A stretch of DNA of 64,000 nt from Vreelandella arcis (GTDB lineage Bacteria; Pseudomonadota; Gammaproteobacteria; Pseudomonadales; Halomonadaceae), in contig NZ_FNII01000002.1 of the NCBI RefSeq assembly GCF_900103865.1, positions 310,001 to 374,000 of the forward strand. Reading direction: 5' to 3'. How positions within the stretch are numbered: position 1 is the first letter of the stretch; the number at the start of each line of letters is the position of its first letter. A model generated the notes under the pieces. That model did not search any database. It saw nothing but the letters and a program-made list of their open reading frames with translations, and was not told where the DNA came from. Both the position numbers and the translations under genes were made by a program. Positions 44,035-54,185 of this stretch are shown here, in pieces.

Positions 44035-45738
44035 ATGCTAAAGCGCTACTTGCCAATCTTGTCCTGGCTACCTTACTACCATAAACGGTTACTCGGGGCT
44101 GACTTGCTCGCAGGCCTGATTGTCTCCGTCATGGTCATCCCCCAATCGCTTGCTTATGCGCTCCTTGCCGGGCTGCCTGCTGTGGTGGGTTTATACGCCA
44201 GTATTTTGCCGCAGTTGGTGTACACCCTCTTTGGTACCAGCCGAACGCTAGCCGTTGGGCCAGTCGCCATTATTGCGCTAATGACCGGGGCAGCCCTTTC
44301 ATCTGTGGCCACACCGGGCACGGAGGCTTATCTACAGGCTGCGTTAGTATTGTCGTTCCTCTCCGGCGTATTGCTAGTGGCCATGGGGCTGCTGAAGATG
44401 GGCTTTTTCAGCAATTTTTTAAGCCACCCGGTGATTTCAGGCTTTTTGACCGCCTCGGGCATTTTAATTGCCATCAGCCAGCTTGGCAGCCTACTAGGCA
44501 TTGAAAGCAGTGGATTTACACTGATTGAGCGCTTGATGACGCTTACACCCAATCTCACCACTATTAATCTATTCACGTGTGTATTGGGCATCAGCACGCT
44601 ACTGTTTTTAGTCTGGCTACGTCGCTATGGGAAAGCGACGCTTCAAAGGCTGGGTCTGCCCAATAGCCTAGCCGACTTGGTCGCCAAGGCAGGGCCTGTT
44701 ATCGCGGTTGTCGCCACCACCCTGGCAACCTGGTATTGGGGACTCGCGAGCCGAGGCGTCAACGTCGTGGGCGACGTGCCTGCCGGCCTCCCCGCCTTTA
44801 GCCTACCTTGGGCCGACACGTCATTGTGGCGAGCACTGTTTATTCCCGCCTTGTTAATAAGCCTGGTCGGCTTTGTTGAGTCTGTTTCCATGGGCCAAAT
44901 GTTAGCCGCTAAGCGGCGCCAGCGTATTTCACCCAATCAGGAATTAATTGGCCTCGGTGCGACCAACCTAGCCGCTGCTATTACCAACGGCATGCCGGTC
45001 ACCGGTGGGCTTTCACGTACCGTGATTAATTACGATGCGGGAGCTCAAACACCTGCCGCCGGTGCCTTTGCGGCGCTCGGCATAGCGCTCGTCACGATGT
45101 TTTTCACCGGCTGGCTGTATTACTTACCTATCGCCACCCTGGCGGCTACCATTACCGTATCGATTTTGACGTTGGTGGATATTCCCATGCTGCGCCAGAC
45201 ATGGCGTTATTCGCGCAGCGATTTCTCGGCCATGGCGGTGACCATCATCCTCACGCTCGTCGAAGGTATTGAGGCGGGCATATTAGGCGGCGTTACCCTC
45301 TCGATTGCGCTTTACCTATACCGCACCAGCCGCCCGCACAGCGCGCTGGTCGGACGTGTTCCAGGCAGCGAACACTTTCGTAATGTTACCCGACACGATG
45401 TCGAAACCGTCAGCCGCGTGGCACTACTGCGGATTGATGAAAGTCTATATTTCGCCAATGCACGCTATCTGGAAGATACGCTGTATAACTTGGTGGCCAG
45501 CCGTCCCGAACTTGAGCACGTCGTCCTCATCTGCTCTGCTGTGAACCTCATCGACGCATCGGCACTGGAAAGCCTCGACGCCATCAACGCCCGCTTAAAA
45601 GACTCAAACGTGAAACTGCATCTTGCCGAGGTGAAAGGCCCTGTAATGGATCAGCTAAAGCGAAGTGACTTTCTCGATGCCCTTACGGGTCGTGTGTTTC
45701 TCAGCACTTATGCCGCATGGCGGGAATTTTCCTCGTAA
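44035..45738 (+). CDS. SulP-family anion transporter with STAS domain
   Basis: Inner-membrane anion transporter of 567 residues (sulfate, bicarbonate or similar). The SulP signature is at the N-terminus (LLGADLLAGLIVSVMVIPQSLAYALLAGLP) with LFGTSRTLAVGPVAIIALM following. About 12-14 helices run to residue 425. A cytoplasmic STAS domain (about 435-555) carries IDESLYFANARYLED and VNLIDASALESLDAI. A TTG at 44026 lengthens the frame; the ATG at 44035 has GGAG three bases upstream. Confidence 0.88.
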   Translation: MLKRYLPILSWLPYYHKRLLGADLLAGLIVSVMVIPQSLAYALLAGLPAVVGLYASILPQLVYTLFGTSRTLAVGPVAIIALMTGAALSSVATPGTEAYLQAALVLSFLSGVLLVAMGLLKMGFFSNFLSHPVISGFLTASGILIAISQLGSLLGIESSGFTLIERLMTLTPNLTTINLFTCVLGISTLLFLVWLRRYGKATLQRLGLPNSLADLVAKAGPVIAVVATTLATWYWGLASRGVNVVGDVPAGLPAFSLPWADTSLWRALFIPALLISLVGFVESVSMGQMLAAKRRQRISPNQELIGLGATNLAAAITNGMPVTGGLSRTVINYDAGAQTPAAGAFAALGIALVTMFFTGWLYYLPIATLAATITVSILTLVDIPMLRQTWRYSRSDFSAMAVTIILTLVEGIEAGILGGVTLSIALYLYRTSRPHSALVGRVPGSEHFRNVTRHDVETVSRVALLRIDESLYFANARYLEDTLYNLVASRPELEHVVLICSAVNLIDASALESLDAINARLKDSNVKLHLAEVKGPVMDQLKRSDFLDALTGRVFLSTYAAWREFSS

Positions 45739-45754
45739 TGCGCACGAACTCTCA

Positions 45755-47587
45755 TCATACTTCGCTTTTTTTTGCATACTCCCGCGGGTCACGGGGGTAG
45801 TAGCGCTCCGGCTGTTTTTCCAGGTGGGGGAAGTAGCGAGTGTCTTTATAAGGCATTTTCATAAATCCTGAGACGCCCAGCCCTTCAATTTGGCTGACTG
45901 AGGCCAACATCCGAGCTAGCAACGAGCGAAATTCATTTTCTCTCGAGGGATCGAGCAGACGGTAGTAACTATGTATTTTGAGGTGTTTGGGCAGCGCCTC
46001 GAAAATAATCATGCCGGTATGATGAATATCGTTAAGGCGCTGTAAAATCTGCATAATGGCGTCCGGCAGTACCAATAGCTCTTCTGGGTCAGGGCCATCC
46101 TCAAAATAACTGTGCTGGCGAGTTCTGTCTTCTAGCTCAGGTACTGCACTCATCTCATAGCTGATCGCCATATCAGGCTCGATAAAAAAAGATGCCTCTG
46201 CAGAAGCGCGCTCGAGGTGAAGCGTTTGGCGGGCATTAAACAGGCAACTTTTAAAAACCCCTTGGCGATGGATCGCCCGGGCCAAGTGCACCATGTTATT
46301 AACCGCTTCGATAAAGGCGGGCTTTAGGTCTGGGTCGTGCAGGTTTAACGATGAGTCGATATACACCCCCTCCCGCTCCCAACGTACCGCCAACCCGCCT
46401 ACGACGGGGTATTTACCCAAACGGCTTACCGAGGCGAGAAACGCTTTTTCGGTCTCGCCCATGCCCTGCATAAACTGCTTGTAATAGCGGTCCAGTTGCA
46501 CATCGTTTACGTCATTCAGCGTCTCTGGGGCGTTGGTTTCGCGCAGAAAGGCTTTGCGCGAGCTATACACCACCGTATCAATTTCCTGAAGCGCCGGCCG
46601 TGCCCATACTGGTACCAGCGGCGTTTGGCGCGTGCCTGGCAGGTCAATCATCACTACCTTGGCCATGCGAGGCATCGCCTGCACAAAGTAATCGCCTGCT
46701 TTGCGGCGCATATGGGGATCAGGGTCGAGCATGCCATCAAGCGTGCGGGCAAACTCCATCGGTAACCCTAGCGAGCAGGCAGGAATCGCACGATGGCCAA
46801 AGCGGCAAGATTGGGCCGATGCCAGTGCATAAAGCGTCCCCGCCGCCCCCTGCTCGTCAAAGCGCGGCGATGACAGCGCCCCGTTCAACTGCTCCTCCCC
46901 AATGAAGTACACGTCACCCAGGCGTGCATTCGTTTGTTGCAGATTGTCCGACATTAGCTCCATAACGTTGGCGCCAACAAATTGCAGTTGCGCATCCAAC
47001 TGAGCAAACACCGATGAACCCCAATCGATCAGCGCAATTGATTCGTGCTCGGGGTCGAAGACCAAATTAGATGGTTTGATATCGCCATGTACCACGGGCC
47101 GAGCTTGAGGGCCGGATTCGCGGCGAAGCGCGGCGAGAATATCGGCCAGTTGGGCCGCAATGCGCACGATCAAACGGGGCGACAGACGCCCCTCTTTGAG
47201 CGATACCTGCTCTAAATTCCAACCGGGCGCACGCTCCATCACCAAAATCGATTGGCCTCGCAAGCGCTGGTAGGTCACAAGCTTGGGGATACGCGGGTGC
47301 GATACCTGATCCAGCATGAATGCCTCTTCTTCCAGGCGTTCTTGAAGATGAACAGGCAGAGTAATGCGAGAGAATTTAAATACGTAATCTTGGTACGCGG
47401 TGCTGCCCGCAAAAACAAAGCCGTAGGCCCCTTTGCCAATTAACTCGATGCCCTGATAACCCAACTGGGCTAGCTGTGCCTGGCACAGCGCCACCCAGTC
47501 TTTGAGTTTTCGGGCATCGTGATGGCTTAGCAAATATACCGACTGCTCTTCGGGTATATAGAACTGCTGAAGCGGTGCCTGGGACAT
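45755..47587 (-). CDS. Hanks-type serine/threonine protein kinase, bkd-linked
   Basis: Soluble 610-residue protein with an N-terminal eukaryote-like kinase domain (about 45-310). The glycine loop is GKGAYGFVF (51-59), the ATP-binding Lys is K71 in YVFKFSR, Glu is in the following helix (LEEEAF), the catalytic loop is HGDIKPSN (167-174) and the magnesium loop is DWG (188-190; Trp for the usual Phe). All catalytic residues are present. The C-terminal 280 residues have no recognised domain and no membrane helix. The ATG is 12 bases after the stop of the bkd E2 gene on the same strand, so cotranscription is likely. The target is unknown. Confidence 0.82.
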   Translation of the reverse strand: MSQAPLQQFYIPEEQSVYLLSHHDARKLKDWVALCQAQLAQLGYQGIELIGKGAYGFVFAGSTAYQDYVFKFSRITLPVHLQERLEEEAFMLDQVSHPRIPKLVTYQRLRGQSILVMERAPGWNLEQVSLKEGRLSPRLIVRIAAQLADILAALRRESGPQARPVVHGDIKPSNLVFDPEHESIALIDWGSSVFAQLDAQLQFVGANVMELMSDNLQQTNARLGDVYFIGEEQLNGALSSPRFDEQGAAGTLYALASAQSCRFGHRAIPACSLGLPMEFARTLDGMLDPDPHMRRKAGDYFVQAMPRMAKVVMIDLPGTRQTPLVPVWARPALQEIDTVVYSSRKAFLRETNAPETLNDVNDVQLDRYYKQFMQGMGETEKAFLASVSRLGKYPVVGGLAVRWEREGVYIDSSLNLHDPDLKPAFIEAVNNMVHLARAIHRQGVFKSCLFNARQTLHLERASAEASFFIEPDMAISYEMSAVPELEDRTRQHSYFEDGPDPEELLVLPDAIMQILQRLNDIHHTGMIIFEALPKHLKIHSYYRLLDPSRENEFRSLLARMLASVSQIEGLGVSGFMKMPYKDTRYFPHLEKQPERYYPRDPREYAKKSEV

Positions 47588-47599
47588 AAGTCGCCTACG

Positions 47600-48880
47600 T
47601 TAGCCTAGGTGAAGCAGCATGGTCTCCGGGGCTTCGAGGAAGCCTTTCCAGGCATTACAGAAACGCGCAATAGTGCCGCCATCAATAAACCGGTGATCCC
47701 CCGCCCAAGTAATCGTCATGATCGCCCGACGCTGGACGGCCCCCTGTTCATCAAAGCGGGGCAGCCACTGGGTTTTACCGATCGCCACAATGGCGGCTTC
47801 CGGCGCGTTAATGATGGGCGCTGCGTATGTGCCGCCGAGTGCCCCAATATTGGAAATGCTAATGGTACCGCCCTTCAGGTCGGCCTGATCAACCCGTCCA
47901 TCTCGCGCCGAGGTGGTTAGCCGGCCGACTTCCCGGGCAATTTCCAGCAAGGTTAGCCGATCAACGTTTTTAACATTGGGTACCATCAGTCCCGCTTTGC
48001 TATCGACCGCCATACCAATATTGCACTGGGGGTAGTAGTGCAGCTCATTCCCCGCCGCATTTAACTGGGCATTAACGATAGGTTCTTCTGCGACAGCTAA
48101 CGCCATGGCTTTCATAAAAAACGGCATTAGCGTTAGGCGCTCGCCTTGAGCATCGGCTAACGGCTTCAAGCGTTCTCGCAGTGCCAACAAGGCGGTTACA
48201 TCAATCTCTTCACCATAATGAAAATGTGGAATGGTGCTGGCGGACTCCACCATGCGCTTGGCCATGACCGCTCGCATACCACGAAGAGGCTCAACCTTGG
48301 GCGCTTCAGAGGACACTTGAACCATCGACGCATCAGACTGCGGGGGCGATGCAGACGGTTGCTCAAGGTAAGCGAGGACATCTTCCTTCAAGACACGGCC
48401 ATCTTTGCCACTACCCGGTATATGACTAAGCGTTAGCTGATTCTCTCGGACTAACCGCCTAACAGCCGGGCTGGCAGGGACTCTTTTATGGGCAAGTTCA
48501 TGGTCAGAACCAGCATCGGTTTGATCATCGACAGGCGCCGCAGCCGTTACTTGAGACTCTACTGCGGTTTGGTCGGCTGCTGGTGATGGCGTTGCTTGCG
48601 GCGCACTCTCAGTGTCGTTCTGGTCGCTTGCGGGCTTAGATTCACCTTCGGCTTGGTAGGCATAGAGCGGCGCGTGAACTTTGGCAATTTGCCCCTGGTC
48701 GACATACAGTTTGGTGACCACTCCCGCTTCCGTCGCGGTGATTTCTACCAGCGCCTTATCGGTCATGACCTCGACGATGGGCTGGTCTTCTTCAATTCGA
48801 TCGCCTTCAGCAACGCGCCATTCGACGACTTCGCACTCGACAATGCCTTCGCCGATATCCGGCAGCATAAAATCGCTCAT
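47600..48880 (-). CDS. bkdB: Branched-chain 2-oxoacid dehydrogenase E2 (dihydrolipoyl acyltransferase)
   Basis: E2 core of 426 residues. The lipoyl domain (about 1-80) has the lipoylated Lys in EVMTDKALVEI; a flexible Ala/Pro/Gln-rich linker follows; the E1/E3-binding domain (ASPAVRRLVRENQLTLSHIPGSGKDGRVLKEDVLAYL) lies near 135-175; the catalytic domain (about 200-426) ends with DHRFIDGGTIARF, carrying the active His and Asp. The frame opens at 48895, but GGGGAGA lies ahead of the ATG at 48880. It follows E1beta by 38 bases. No E3 gene is in the operon. Confidence 0.9.
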   Translation of the reverse strand: MSDFMLPDIGEGIVECEVVEWRVAEGDRIEEDQPIVEVMTDKALVEITATEAGVVTKLYVDQGQIAKVHAPLYAYQAEGESKPASDQNDTESAPQATPSPAADQTAVESQVTAAAPVDDQTDAGSDHELAHKRVPASPAVRRLVRENQLTLSHIPGSGKDGRVLKEDVLAYLEQPSASPPQSDASMVQVSSEAPKVEPLRGMRAVMAKRMVESASTIPHFHYGEEIDVTALLALRERLKPLADAQGERLTLMPFFMKAMALAVAEEPIVNAQLNAAGNELHYYPQCNIGMAVDSKAGLMVPNVKNVDRLTLLEIAREVGRLTTSARDGRVDQADLKGGTISISNIGALGGTYAAPIINAPEAAIVAIGKTQWLPRFDEQGAVQRRAIMTITWAGDHRFIDGGTIARFCNAWKGFLEAPETMLLHLG

Positions 48881-48918
48881 TGTTGTTCTCCCCATGCGTA
48901 CTTAGGCATTAATAGCCA

Positions 48919-49896
48919 CTAAAAGTTGACGCTTTCGCGAATCGCTTCAAAAATTTTCAGATGATCGGGTAGATATTCTTTTTCCAGCACCAGCGGGAAA
49001 GGCGTATCCAGCCCGGTCACCCGTGCAATGGGCGATTCCAGATAGAGAAAACAACGCTCCTGAATCGTCGCGGCGATTTCGCCGGCAAAGCCGCCGGTCA
49101 GCGGCGCTTCATGACTTACCACTAAGCGTCCTGTTTTAAGCACCGATTCAGCCACCGTGTCGGCATCCCAGGGCAGCAGCGAACGCAGGTCAATCACCTC
49201 GCAGTTAATGCCTTGTTCTTCCGCCAACTCAACCGCTTTGCCAATCACTTCCATCTGCGCGCCCCAGCCCACTAGCGTAACGTCTGTGCCTTCTTTGGTG
49301 ATTTCGGCTTCACCAATGGGTAGCTGATAATCCTCTTCAGGCACATCGCCAACGGCGGCACGGTAAAGCCGTTTAGGCTCCAAAAACAGCACTGGGTCGG
49401 GGTCGCGAATGGCGGCCAGCAATAGTCCTTTGGCTTGATAAGGGTTGCGCGGCACGACCACCTTTAAGCCAGGGGTATGGGTGAAGTACGCCTCAGGCGA
49501 TTGCGAGTGATAAAGACCACCGGCGATACCACCGCCGTATGGCGTGCGAATGGTTAACCCACCGACATTAAACAGATCGCCTGAGCGGTAGCGGAACTTG
49601 GCGGTTTCGTTAACGATTTGATCAAACGCAGGAAAAATATAATCGGCAAACTGAATTTCAGCGACCGGTACCGAACCCTGAGCGGCCAAGCCATTGGCAA
49701 AGCCAATAATCCCTTGCTCAACGAGCGGGGTATTGAAACAGCGGGCTTTGCCATATTTTTCTTGTAAGTGGCTGGTGGCGCGAAAAACACCGCCAAAAAT
49801 ACCCACGTCCTCCCCAAAGCAGATGACTTTTTCGTCTTCTGCCATGGCGATATCCAGGGCGTTATTTATTGCCTGAAGCATATTCATTGTGGGCAT
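48919..49896 (-). CDS. bkdA2: Branched-chain 2-oxoacid dehydrogenase E1 beta subunit
   Basis: Beta subunit of 325 residues of the TPP-dependent E1 component. Transketolase pyrimidine-binding motifs: [18 protein letters not shown] (activating Glu near 29), [18 protein letters not shown] (Glu that contacts TPP), [15 protein letters not shown], and a C-terminal transketolase domain with [16 protein letters not shown]. It follows E1alpha almost directly (stop and start one base apart). Confidence 0.92.
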   Translation of the reverse strand: MPTMNMLQAINNALDIAMAEDEKVICFGEDVGIFGGVFRATSHLQEKYGKARCFNTPLVEQGIIGFANGLAAQGSVPVAEIQFADYIFPAFDQIVNETAKFRYRSGDLFNVGGLTIRTPYGGGIAGGLYHSQSPEAYFTHTPGLKVVVPRNPYQAKGLLLAAIRDPDPVLFLEPKRLYRAAVGDVPEEDYQLPIGEAEITKEGTDVTLVGWGAQMEVIGKAVELAEEQGINCEVIDLRSLLPWDADTVAESVLKTGRLVVSHEAPLTGGFAGEIAATIQERCFLYLESPIARVTGLDTPFPLVLEKEYLPDHLKIFEAIRESVNF

Positions 49897-49897
49897 T

Positions 49898-51103
49898 TTA
49901 CGCTTCCCCCTGGGTGTCAGTGTCTGTGCGAACGTCTAAATCCAGTGACTGAGCACCACGCGGGTAGGCATCAGGATAGCGGCGTATATGCCGCTTAAGC
50001 TGGTCAAATTGACGCTGCAACGCGGGGGTGACATCGGCATAGACATCACTAATCAGCGAGTCCAGAGGGGGCGGCGAGCGCTTTTCAGCTCGCTTCATGG
50101 TACCCAGCACCTCACGGCGCAGTGTTTCTTGCTCGCGAGTTTCTTCTTCCTCACTCCACCAGCCTTTGGCCAATAGCCATTTTTGCATACGCAATAGTGG
50201 ATCTTTAATTCGCCAGGCTTCTTCTTCGTCTTTGGAACGATAGCCCGAGGGGTCATCGGAGGAAGAATGCGCCGCGAGACGGTAGGTCATGGCCTCAATC
50301 AATACCGGTTGATTGCGTTCAACGGCTATCTCGCGGGCTTGGCGTGTCGCTTCATAGACCGCCAACACGTCGTTACCATCCACACGAATCACGTGCATGC
50401 GATAACCAAATGCCCGCGGTGCAATACCGTCCGCCGCGAATTGTTCCACAGCGGGTGTCGAAATCGCATAGCCATTGTTACGGCAGAAAAAAATTACCGG
50501 GACGTGATGCACTGAGGCCATGTTAAGCGCTGCGTGAAAATCGCCTTCTGACGCCGCACCTTCACCAAAGAACGTCAAGGTGCAGTGGCCTTTACCGGCC
50601 ATTTTTTGGCCGTAGGCATATCCGGTTGCTTGAGGAATTTGAGTAGCCAGTGGCGACGAAATGGTCATGTAGTGGAGCTTACGCGACCCATAATGAATCG
50701 GCATTTGGCGGCCTTTGCCGTAATCCAGTTCGTTGCCAAACAGCTGATTCATAAATTCGTCGATTGAAAAGCCGCGATACATCAAAGCGCCCTGCTCGCG
50801 GTACTGGGCCATGATCATATCGGCATCGTCGAGCGCGGCAGTGGCGCCCACGACGGCGGCCTCCTCTCCCGTGCATTGCATGTAGAAACTAAGTCGCCCC
50901 TGACGCTGGGCGGCCAACATGCGCTCATCAAGAATGCGTGTCGCCAGCATCGCGTGATAAATACGCCGCGCACGGGCTTGTTCTAGAGGGGGTGTATCCG
51001 CCCCGCTGTAAAGCTCGCCATCGGGGCTTAACACGCTGAAGGTCGGGATCGAGAACTCATCGCCTGTCAGGAAAGCAGGCTGGTGTGCATACTGTGTCAT
51101 CAT
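49898..51103 (-). CDS. bkdA1: Branched-chain 2-oxoacid dehydrogenase E1 alpha subunit
   Basis: Alpha subunit of 401 residues, carrying the TPP diphosphate site ([21 protein letters not shown], then [10 protein letters not shown], near 178-215). It binds TPP and decarboxylates the 2-oxo acids from Val, Leu and Ile. The sequence is notably like mammalian BCKDHA in its last third. The phosphorylation loop reads [21 protein letters not shown], with Ser280 and Ser290 matching the spacing and flanks of the two regulatory serines of the mitochondrial enzyme. The start is ATGATG. It is the first gene of the operon ending in the protein kinase gene. Confidence 0.92.
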   Translation of the reverse strand: MMTQYAHQPAFLTGDEFSIPTFSVLSPDGELYSGADTPPLEQARARRIYHAMLATRILDERMLAAQRQGRLSFYMQCTGEEAAVVGATAALDDADMIMAQYREQGALMYRGFSIDEFMNQLFGNELDYGKGRQMPIHYGSRKLHYMTISSPLATQIPQATGYAYGQKMAGKGHCTLTFFGEGAASEGDFHAALNMASVHHVPVIFFCRNNGYAISTPAVEQFAADGIAPRAFGYRMHVIRVDGNDVLAVYEATRQAREIAVERNQPVLIEAMTYRLAAHSSSDDPSGYRSKDEEEAWRIKDPLLRMQKWLLAKGWWSEEEETREQETLRREVLGTMKRAEKRSPPPLDSLISDVYADVTPALQRQFDQLKRHIRRYPDAYPRGAQSLDLDVRTDTDTQGEA

Positions 51104-51234
51104 TATTGTCCTTGTCGTACCCCTTTTGAGGGCAGTGTTGTCGGTGATGACCTTTTATGCCAGTGGATTTATCTGCCATCGGTCAACGCAACACCTGCGA
51201 CAATAACGCAGCGAGGACACATTAGGGATTCGAC

Positions 51235-52011
51235 TTAAGCTGTAGAGAGGCGCGAACGTAACAGTTCTTGTAGTCGCTCGAACAGACTATCGACAGTCAG
51301 TGCCAACAGCGCAATCGTCAACGCCCCCTGAACGATATACGCCATATTGCCATTCACAATTCCGGCAATGATGGGATCTCCCAAATTGCGCGCACCGACC
51401 GTGGCCCCGATCGCAGCCGTTGAAATATTGATCGTGATGGAGGTTCGAACCCCCGCCAATATCACGGGAGCCGCTAGCGGTAACTCTACCTGGCGAAGGA
51501 CTTGCCATGGCGTCATGCCCATGGCAATGGCGGAGCTTTTTACTTCCTTATCAACCTCCTGCAGCCCGCCTAGGGTGTTGCGCACGATCGGTAAGGTTCC
51601 ATAAAGCACCAGCGCCACGATAATAGGCAGCGTACCGAAACCTAACGCGGGCACGGCTAGCGCTAATACGGCTACCGGTGGAAATGTCTGGCCAAGCGAT
51701 GCCACTTGCGCGACTAAGGGTAAGAAGTCGCGCCCTCGCTCGCGCGTCACCGCAATGGCTGCCAACATCCCACCCACGATGGTAATCAATGCGGCAACGC
51801 TTACGACAAGGAGGTGGTGCCCTAATAGCGAAGCGAGACTCGCCCGGTGGTAAACCACTTCCTTGGCGTCTGGCTCCAGCATTCGCAGCACCCCCTCTGC
51901 ATAGGGGAACCCCCATATGCAGGCCACCAATAGCAAACACCATAGAGCGGGCCATACGGCGGCAGGAACGTTAGGCGAAGAAAGCGAAAAACTTGAAACC
52001 CTATGACTCAC
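51235..52011 (-). CDS. Osmoprotectant ABC transporter permease
   Basis: Inner-membrane permease of 258 residues with about six helices, of the OpuCB/OsmW type for glycine betaine, choline or related solutes. The EAA loop is SSAIAMGMTPWQVLRQVELPLAAPVILAG (about 155-185), and GATVGARNLGDPIIAGI follows. The frame overlaps the preceding ATPase gene by 11 bases. It is last of a four-gene operon. Confidence 0.87.
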   Translation of the reverse strand: MSHRVSSFSLSSPNVPAAVWPALWCLLLVACIWGFPYAEGVLRMLEPDAKEVVYHRASLASLLGHHLLVVSVAALITIVGGMLAAIAVTRERGRDFLPLVAQVASLGQTFPPVAVLALAVPALGFGTLPIIVALVLYGTLPIVRNTLGGLQEVDKEVKSSAIAMGMTPWQVLRQVELPLAAPVILAGVRTSITINISTAAIGATVGARNLGDPIIAGIVNGNMAYIVQGALTIALLALTVDSLFERLQELLRSRLSTA

Positions 52012-52966
52012 GCACTTTTCCTTGTTCGGGTTGCGCTTCTTTGACTATTTTACGCAGCGTCAACTCGCCCACGGGCACATCGTGTTGATCCACAACAGTG
52101 AGACGGTCGGTATGATCGCGCAGCATCATCGAAAGCCCCTGTAGAAGGGAGAACGCTGCGGGAATTCGCGATTGGGCGGGTAATGTAGGCCCCATGGGCG
52201 ACATGTGATCTTTAACCCGGGTGAGTGCTGCCTGCTTCAACCCACGTTCGAGTCCACCCAACAACGATTCGACAAACGGATCATTAGGATGCTGGAGCAG
52301 CGAAAGCGGTGTACCTTGCTGAACGATATAGCCATCGCGCATCACAACTAAGTGATCCGCCAGCCGTAGCGCCTCGTCCATATCGTGGGTGACAAACACC
52401 ACCGTTTTATGCATCTGTGATTGCAGTCTGGCAAGCTCGTCCTGCAGCTTCTCTCGAGTGATTGGATCGAGTGCGCCAAACGGCTCATCCATCAGTAAAA
52501 TATCAGGATCGGCGGCCAGCGCCCTGGCCACCCCCACTCGTTGCGCCTGCCCGCCAGAAAGTTGGTGGGGGTATTTATGGGCAAACTCGCCAACCGGCAA
52601 GCCCAAAAGGCTCATTAACTCTTCTACTTTTGCCTGAACATCAGCCGAAGACCATTTAAGCAAGCGCGGCACCAGGCCGATATTGCGCGCCACTGTCCAG
52701 TGCGGAAACAGCCCGGTATGTTGAATCACATAACCAATACGCCGACGCAACTTTACCGGGTCATAAGCGGCAACCGGATGACCATCTAATATAATCTCGC
52801 CGTCGCTGTGCTCAATAAGCCGATTAATCATGCGTAACGTGGTCGATTTACCGCAGCCGGAAGTACCTACCAGCGCGCAAAACTTTCCTTTTTCAATGTG
52901 CAGTGAAATATCATCCACCGCCGCAACGTCGCCAAAGCGCTTGGAAACGTGGGAGAGCTCGATCAT
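52001..52966 (-). CDS. osmV: Osmoprotectant ABC transporter ATP-binding protein
   Basis: ATPase of 321 residues. Walker A GTSGCGKS (near 34), QHTGLFPHWTVARNIGLVP, LSGGQAQRVGVARALAADPDILLMDEPFGALDP and VTHDMDEAL fit OpuCA/OsmV/YehX. Residues 250-310 hold a single CBS-like segment (FSLLQGLSMMLRDHTDRLTVVDQHDVPVG), fewer than the two CBS domains of OpuA-type ATPases that sense ionic strength. It shares four bases with the upstream permease gene. Confidence 0.88.
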   Translation of the reverse strand: MIELSHVSKRFGDVAAVDDISLHIEKGKFCALVGTSGCGKSTTLRMINRLIEHSDGEIILDGHPVAAYDPVKLRRRIGYVIQHTGLFPHWTVARNIGLVPRLLKWSSADVQAKVEELMSLLGLPVGEFAHKYPHQLSGGQAQRVGVARALAADPDILLMDEPFGALDPITREKLQDELARLQSQMHKTVVFVTHDMDEALRLADHLVVMRDGYIVQQGTPLSLLQHPNDPFVESLLGGLERGLKQAALTRVKDHMSPMGPTLPAQSRIPAAFSLLQGLSMMLRDHTDRLTVVDQHDVPVGELTLRKIVKEAQPEQGKVRES

Positions 52967-54183
52967 TCAATTTCTCCAGGCCGTGCGGTGTCACTGCGGG
53001 GACGAAGGACGTCTGCCAATGCCCCCAACCCGGCATCTGCCATAAGCGCCAGCATCAGAATCGGCAACGCGCCCAGCAGCACCATATCCATGGCCGCTTG
53101 ACCCAAGCCTTGAAAGATAAAAGACCCTAAGCCACCCGCACCGATCAACGCAGCGACGGCGGTTAAACCAATCGCCTGAACGGTGGTAATCCTGACACCC
53201 TCAAGCAATACCGGTAAGGCCAACGGCAAGCGTACTTGCCAGAAACGTTGGCTATTGCGCATCCCCATACCGCGAGCGGCCTCTAAGGTATCGGGACTCA
53301 CTTGCTCAAGGGCGATGTAGGTATTGCGCACCATTGGCAACAAGCTGTAAGCCACTAAGGCGATTAACGCCGGAGCCCAGCCAATGCCGCTAACCCCCAG
53401 CTGTGACAGCAGTGGCCACTGAGCAGCAAGCCAAGCTAGCGGCCCAAGCATCAACCCGAACAGCGCAATGCTGGGGATCGTTTGTAAAAAATTCAGGATG
53501 GCAAAAGCTGATTTTTGGAGTTTACTATAGCGTCGCATCAGCAAAGTGAGCGACAGCCCGAGCCCAATACTGATCGCAACGGATACAACCACGAGGGTGA
53601 TATGCTCGCGTAGTGCGCGCCAAAACTGAGCGTCCCGGGCGCGAAATTCTTGTCCTAGCGCTAACGCCTCAAGCCCCAACGTGGCACACAACGACCACAC
53701 CAGCCCCACCGCCAGCACCAGCAAGATCGTCCAGCGGCGAAGCAGCACTAAACGCAAACGCAGTTCTACCCAACACAGCAGTAAAAACGACAACAGGCAC
53801 CAATAAGCCATCCCCATATTGAGGCGTGCTCCTGGGGTATCGCCACTTATTAGTCGGTTACTCGCCACCATCAAGCCAAACGGCATTAACAGCAACAATA
53901 ACAAAACACCTACCAGCGCAACCTGGTAGCCATGGCGGCTAGGCTGGAGGGCTAATGCCACCAGAGTAACAATAACACTGGTGACCAGCAGGGCACCTAA
54001 CCACCCGACCGCGTCGATGAGACCAGCACCCTCACCGCTCACGATACGATTGGGTGCGACGCTGACCACATCAAATAGCCAAATAGCCGCCAACATGGCG
54101 CACGCCAGGAAGATCAAAACGCTATTTGGCTGCCACTGACGCCAAGACACCTGCGGTCTTGGCAATGCCTCCAACAACGACAT
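52963..54183 (-). CDS. Osmoprotectant ABC transporter permease with long N-terminal membrane region (YehY-like)
   Basis: Second permease, 406 residues. The N-terminal 180 residues hold about five additional hydrophobic helices, as in E. coli YehY; the C-terminal part is a standard ABC permease with the EAA loop ARGMGMRNSQRFWQVRLPLALPVLLEGV and IGAGGLGSFIFQGL. Compared with the partner permease (258) the extra helices are the only unusual feature. It starts two bases downstream of the binding-protein gene. Confidence 0.87.
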   Translation of the reverse strand: MSLLEALPRPQVSWRQWQPNSVLIFLACAMLAAIWLFDVVSVAPNRIVSGEGAGLIDAVGWLGALLVTSVIVTLVALALQPSRHGYQVALVGVLLLLLLMPFGLMVASNRLISGDTPGARLNMGMAYWCLLSFLLLCWVELRLRLVLLRRWTILLVLAVGLVWSLCATLGLEALALGQEFRARDAQFWRALREHITLVVVSVAISIGLGLSLTLLMRRYSKLQKSAFAILNFLQTIPSIALFGLMLGPLAWLAAQWPLLSQLGVSGIGWAPALIALVAYSLLPMVRNTYIALEQVSPDTLEAARGMGMRNSQRFWQVRLPLALPVLLEGVRITTVQAIGLTAVAALIGAGGLGSFIFQGLGQAAMDMVLLGALPILMLALMADAGLGALADVLRPRSDTARPGEIE

Positions 54184-54185
54184 TA

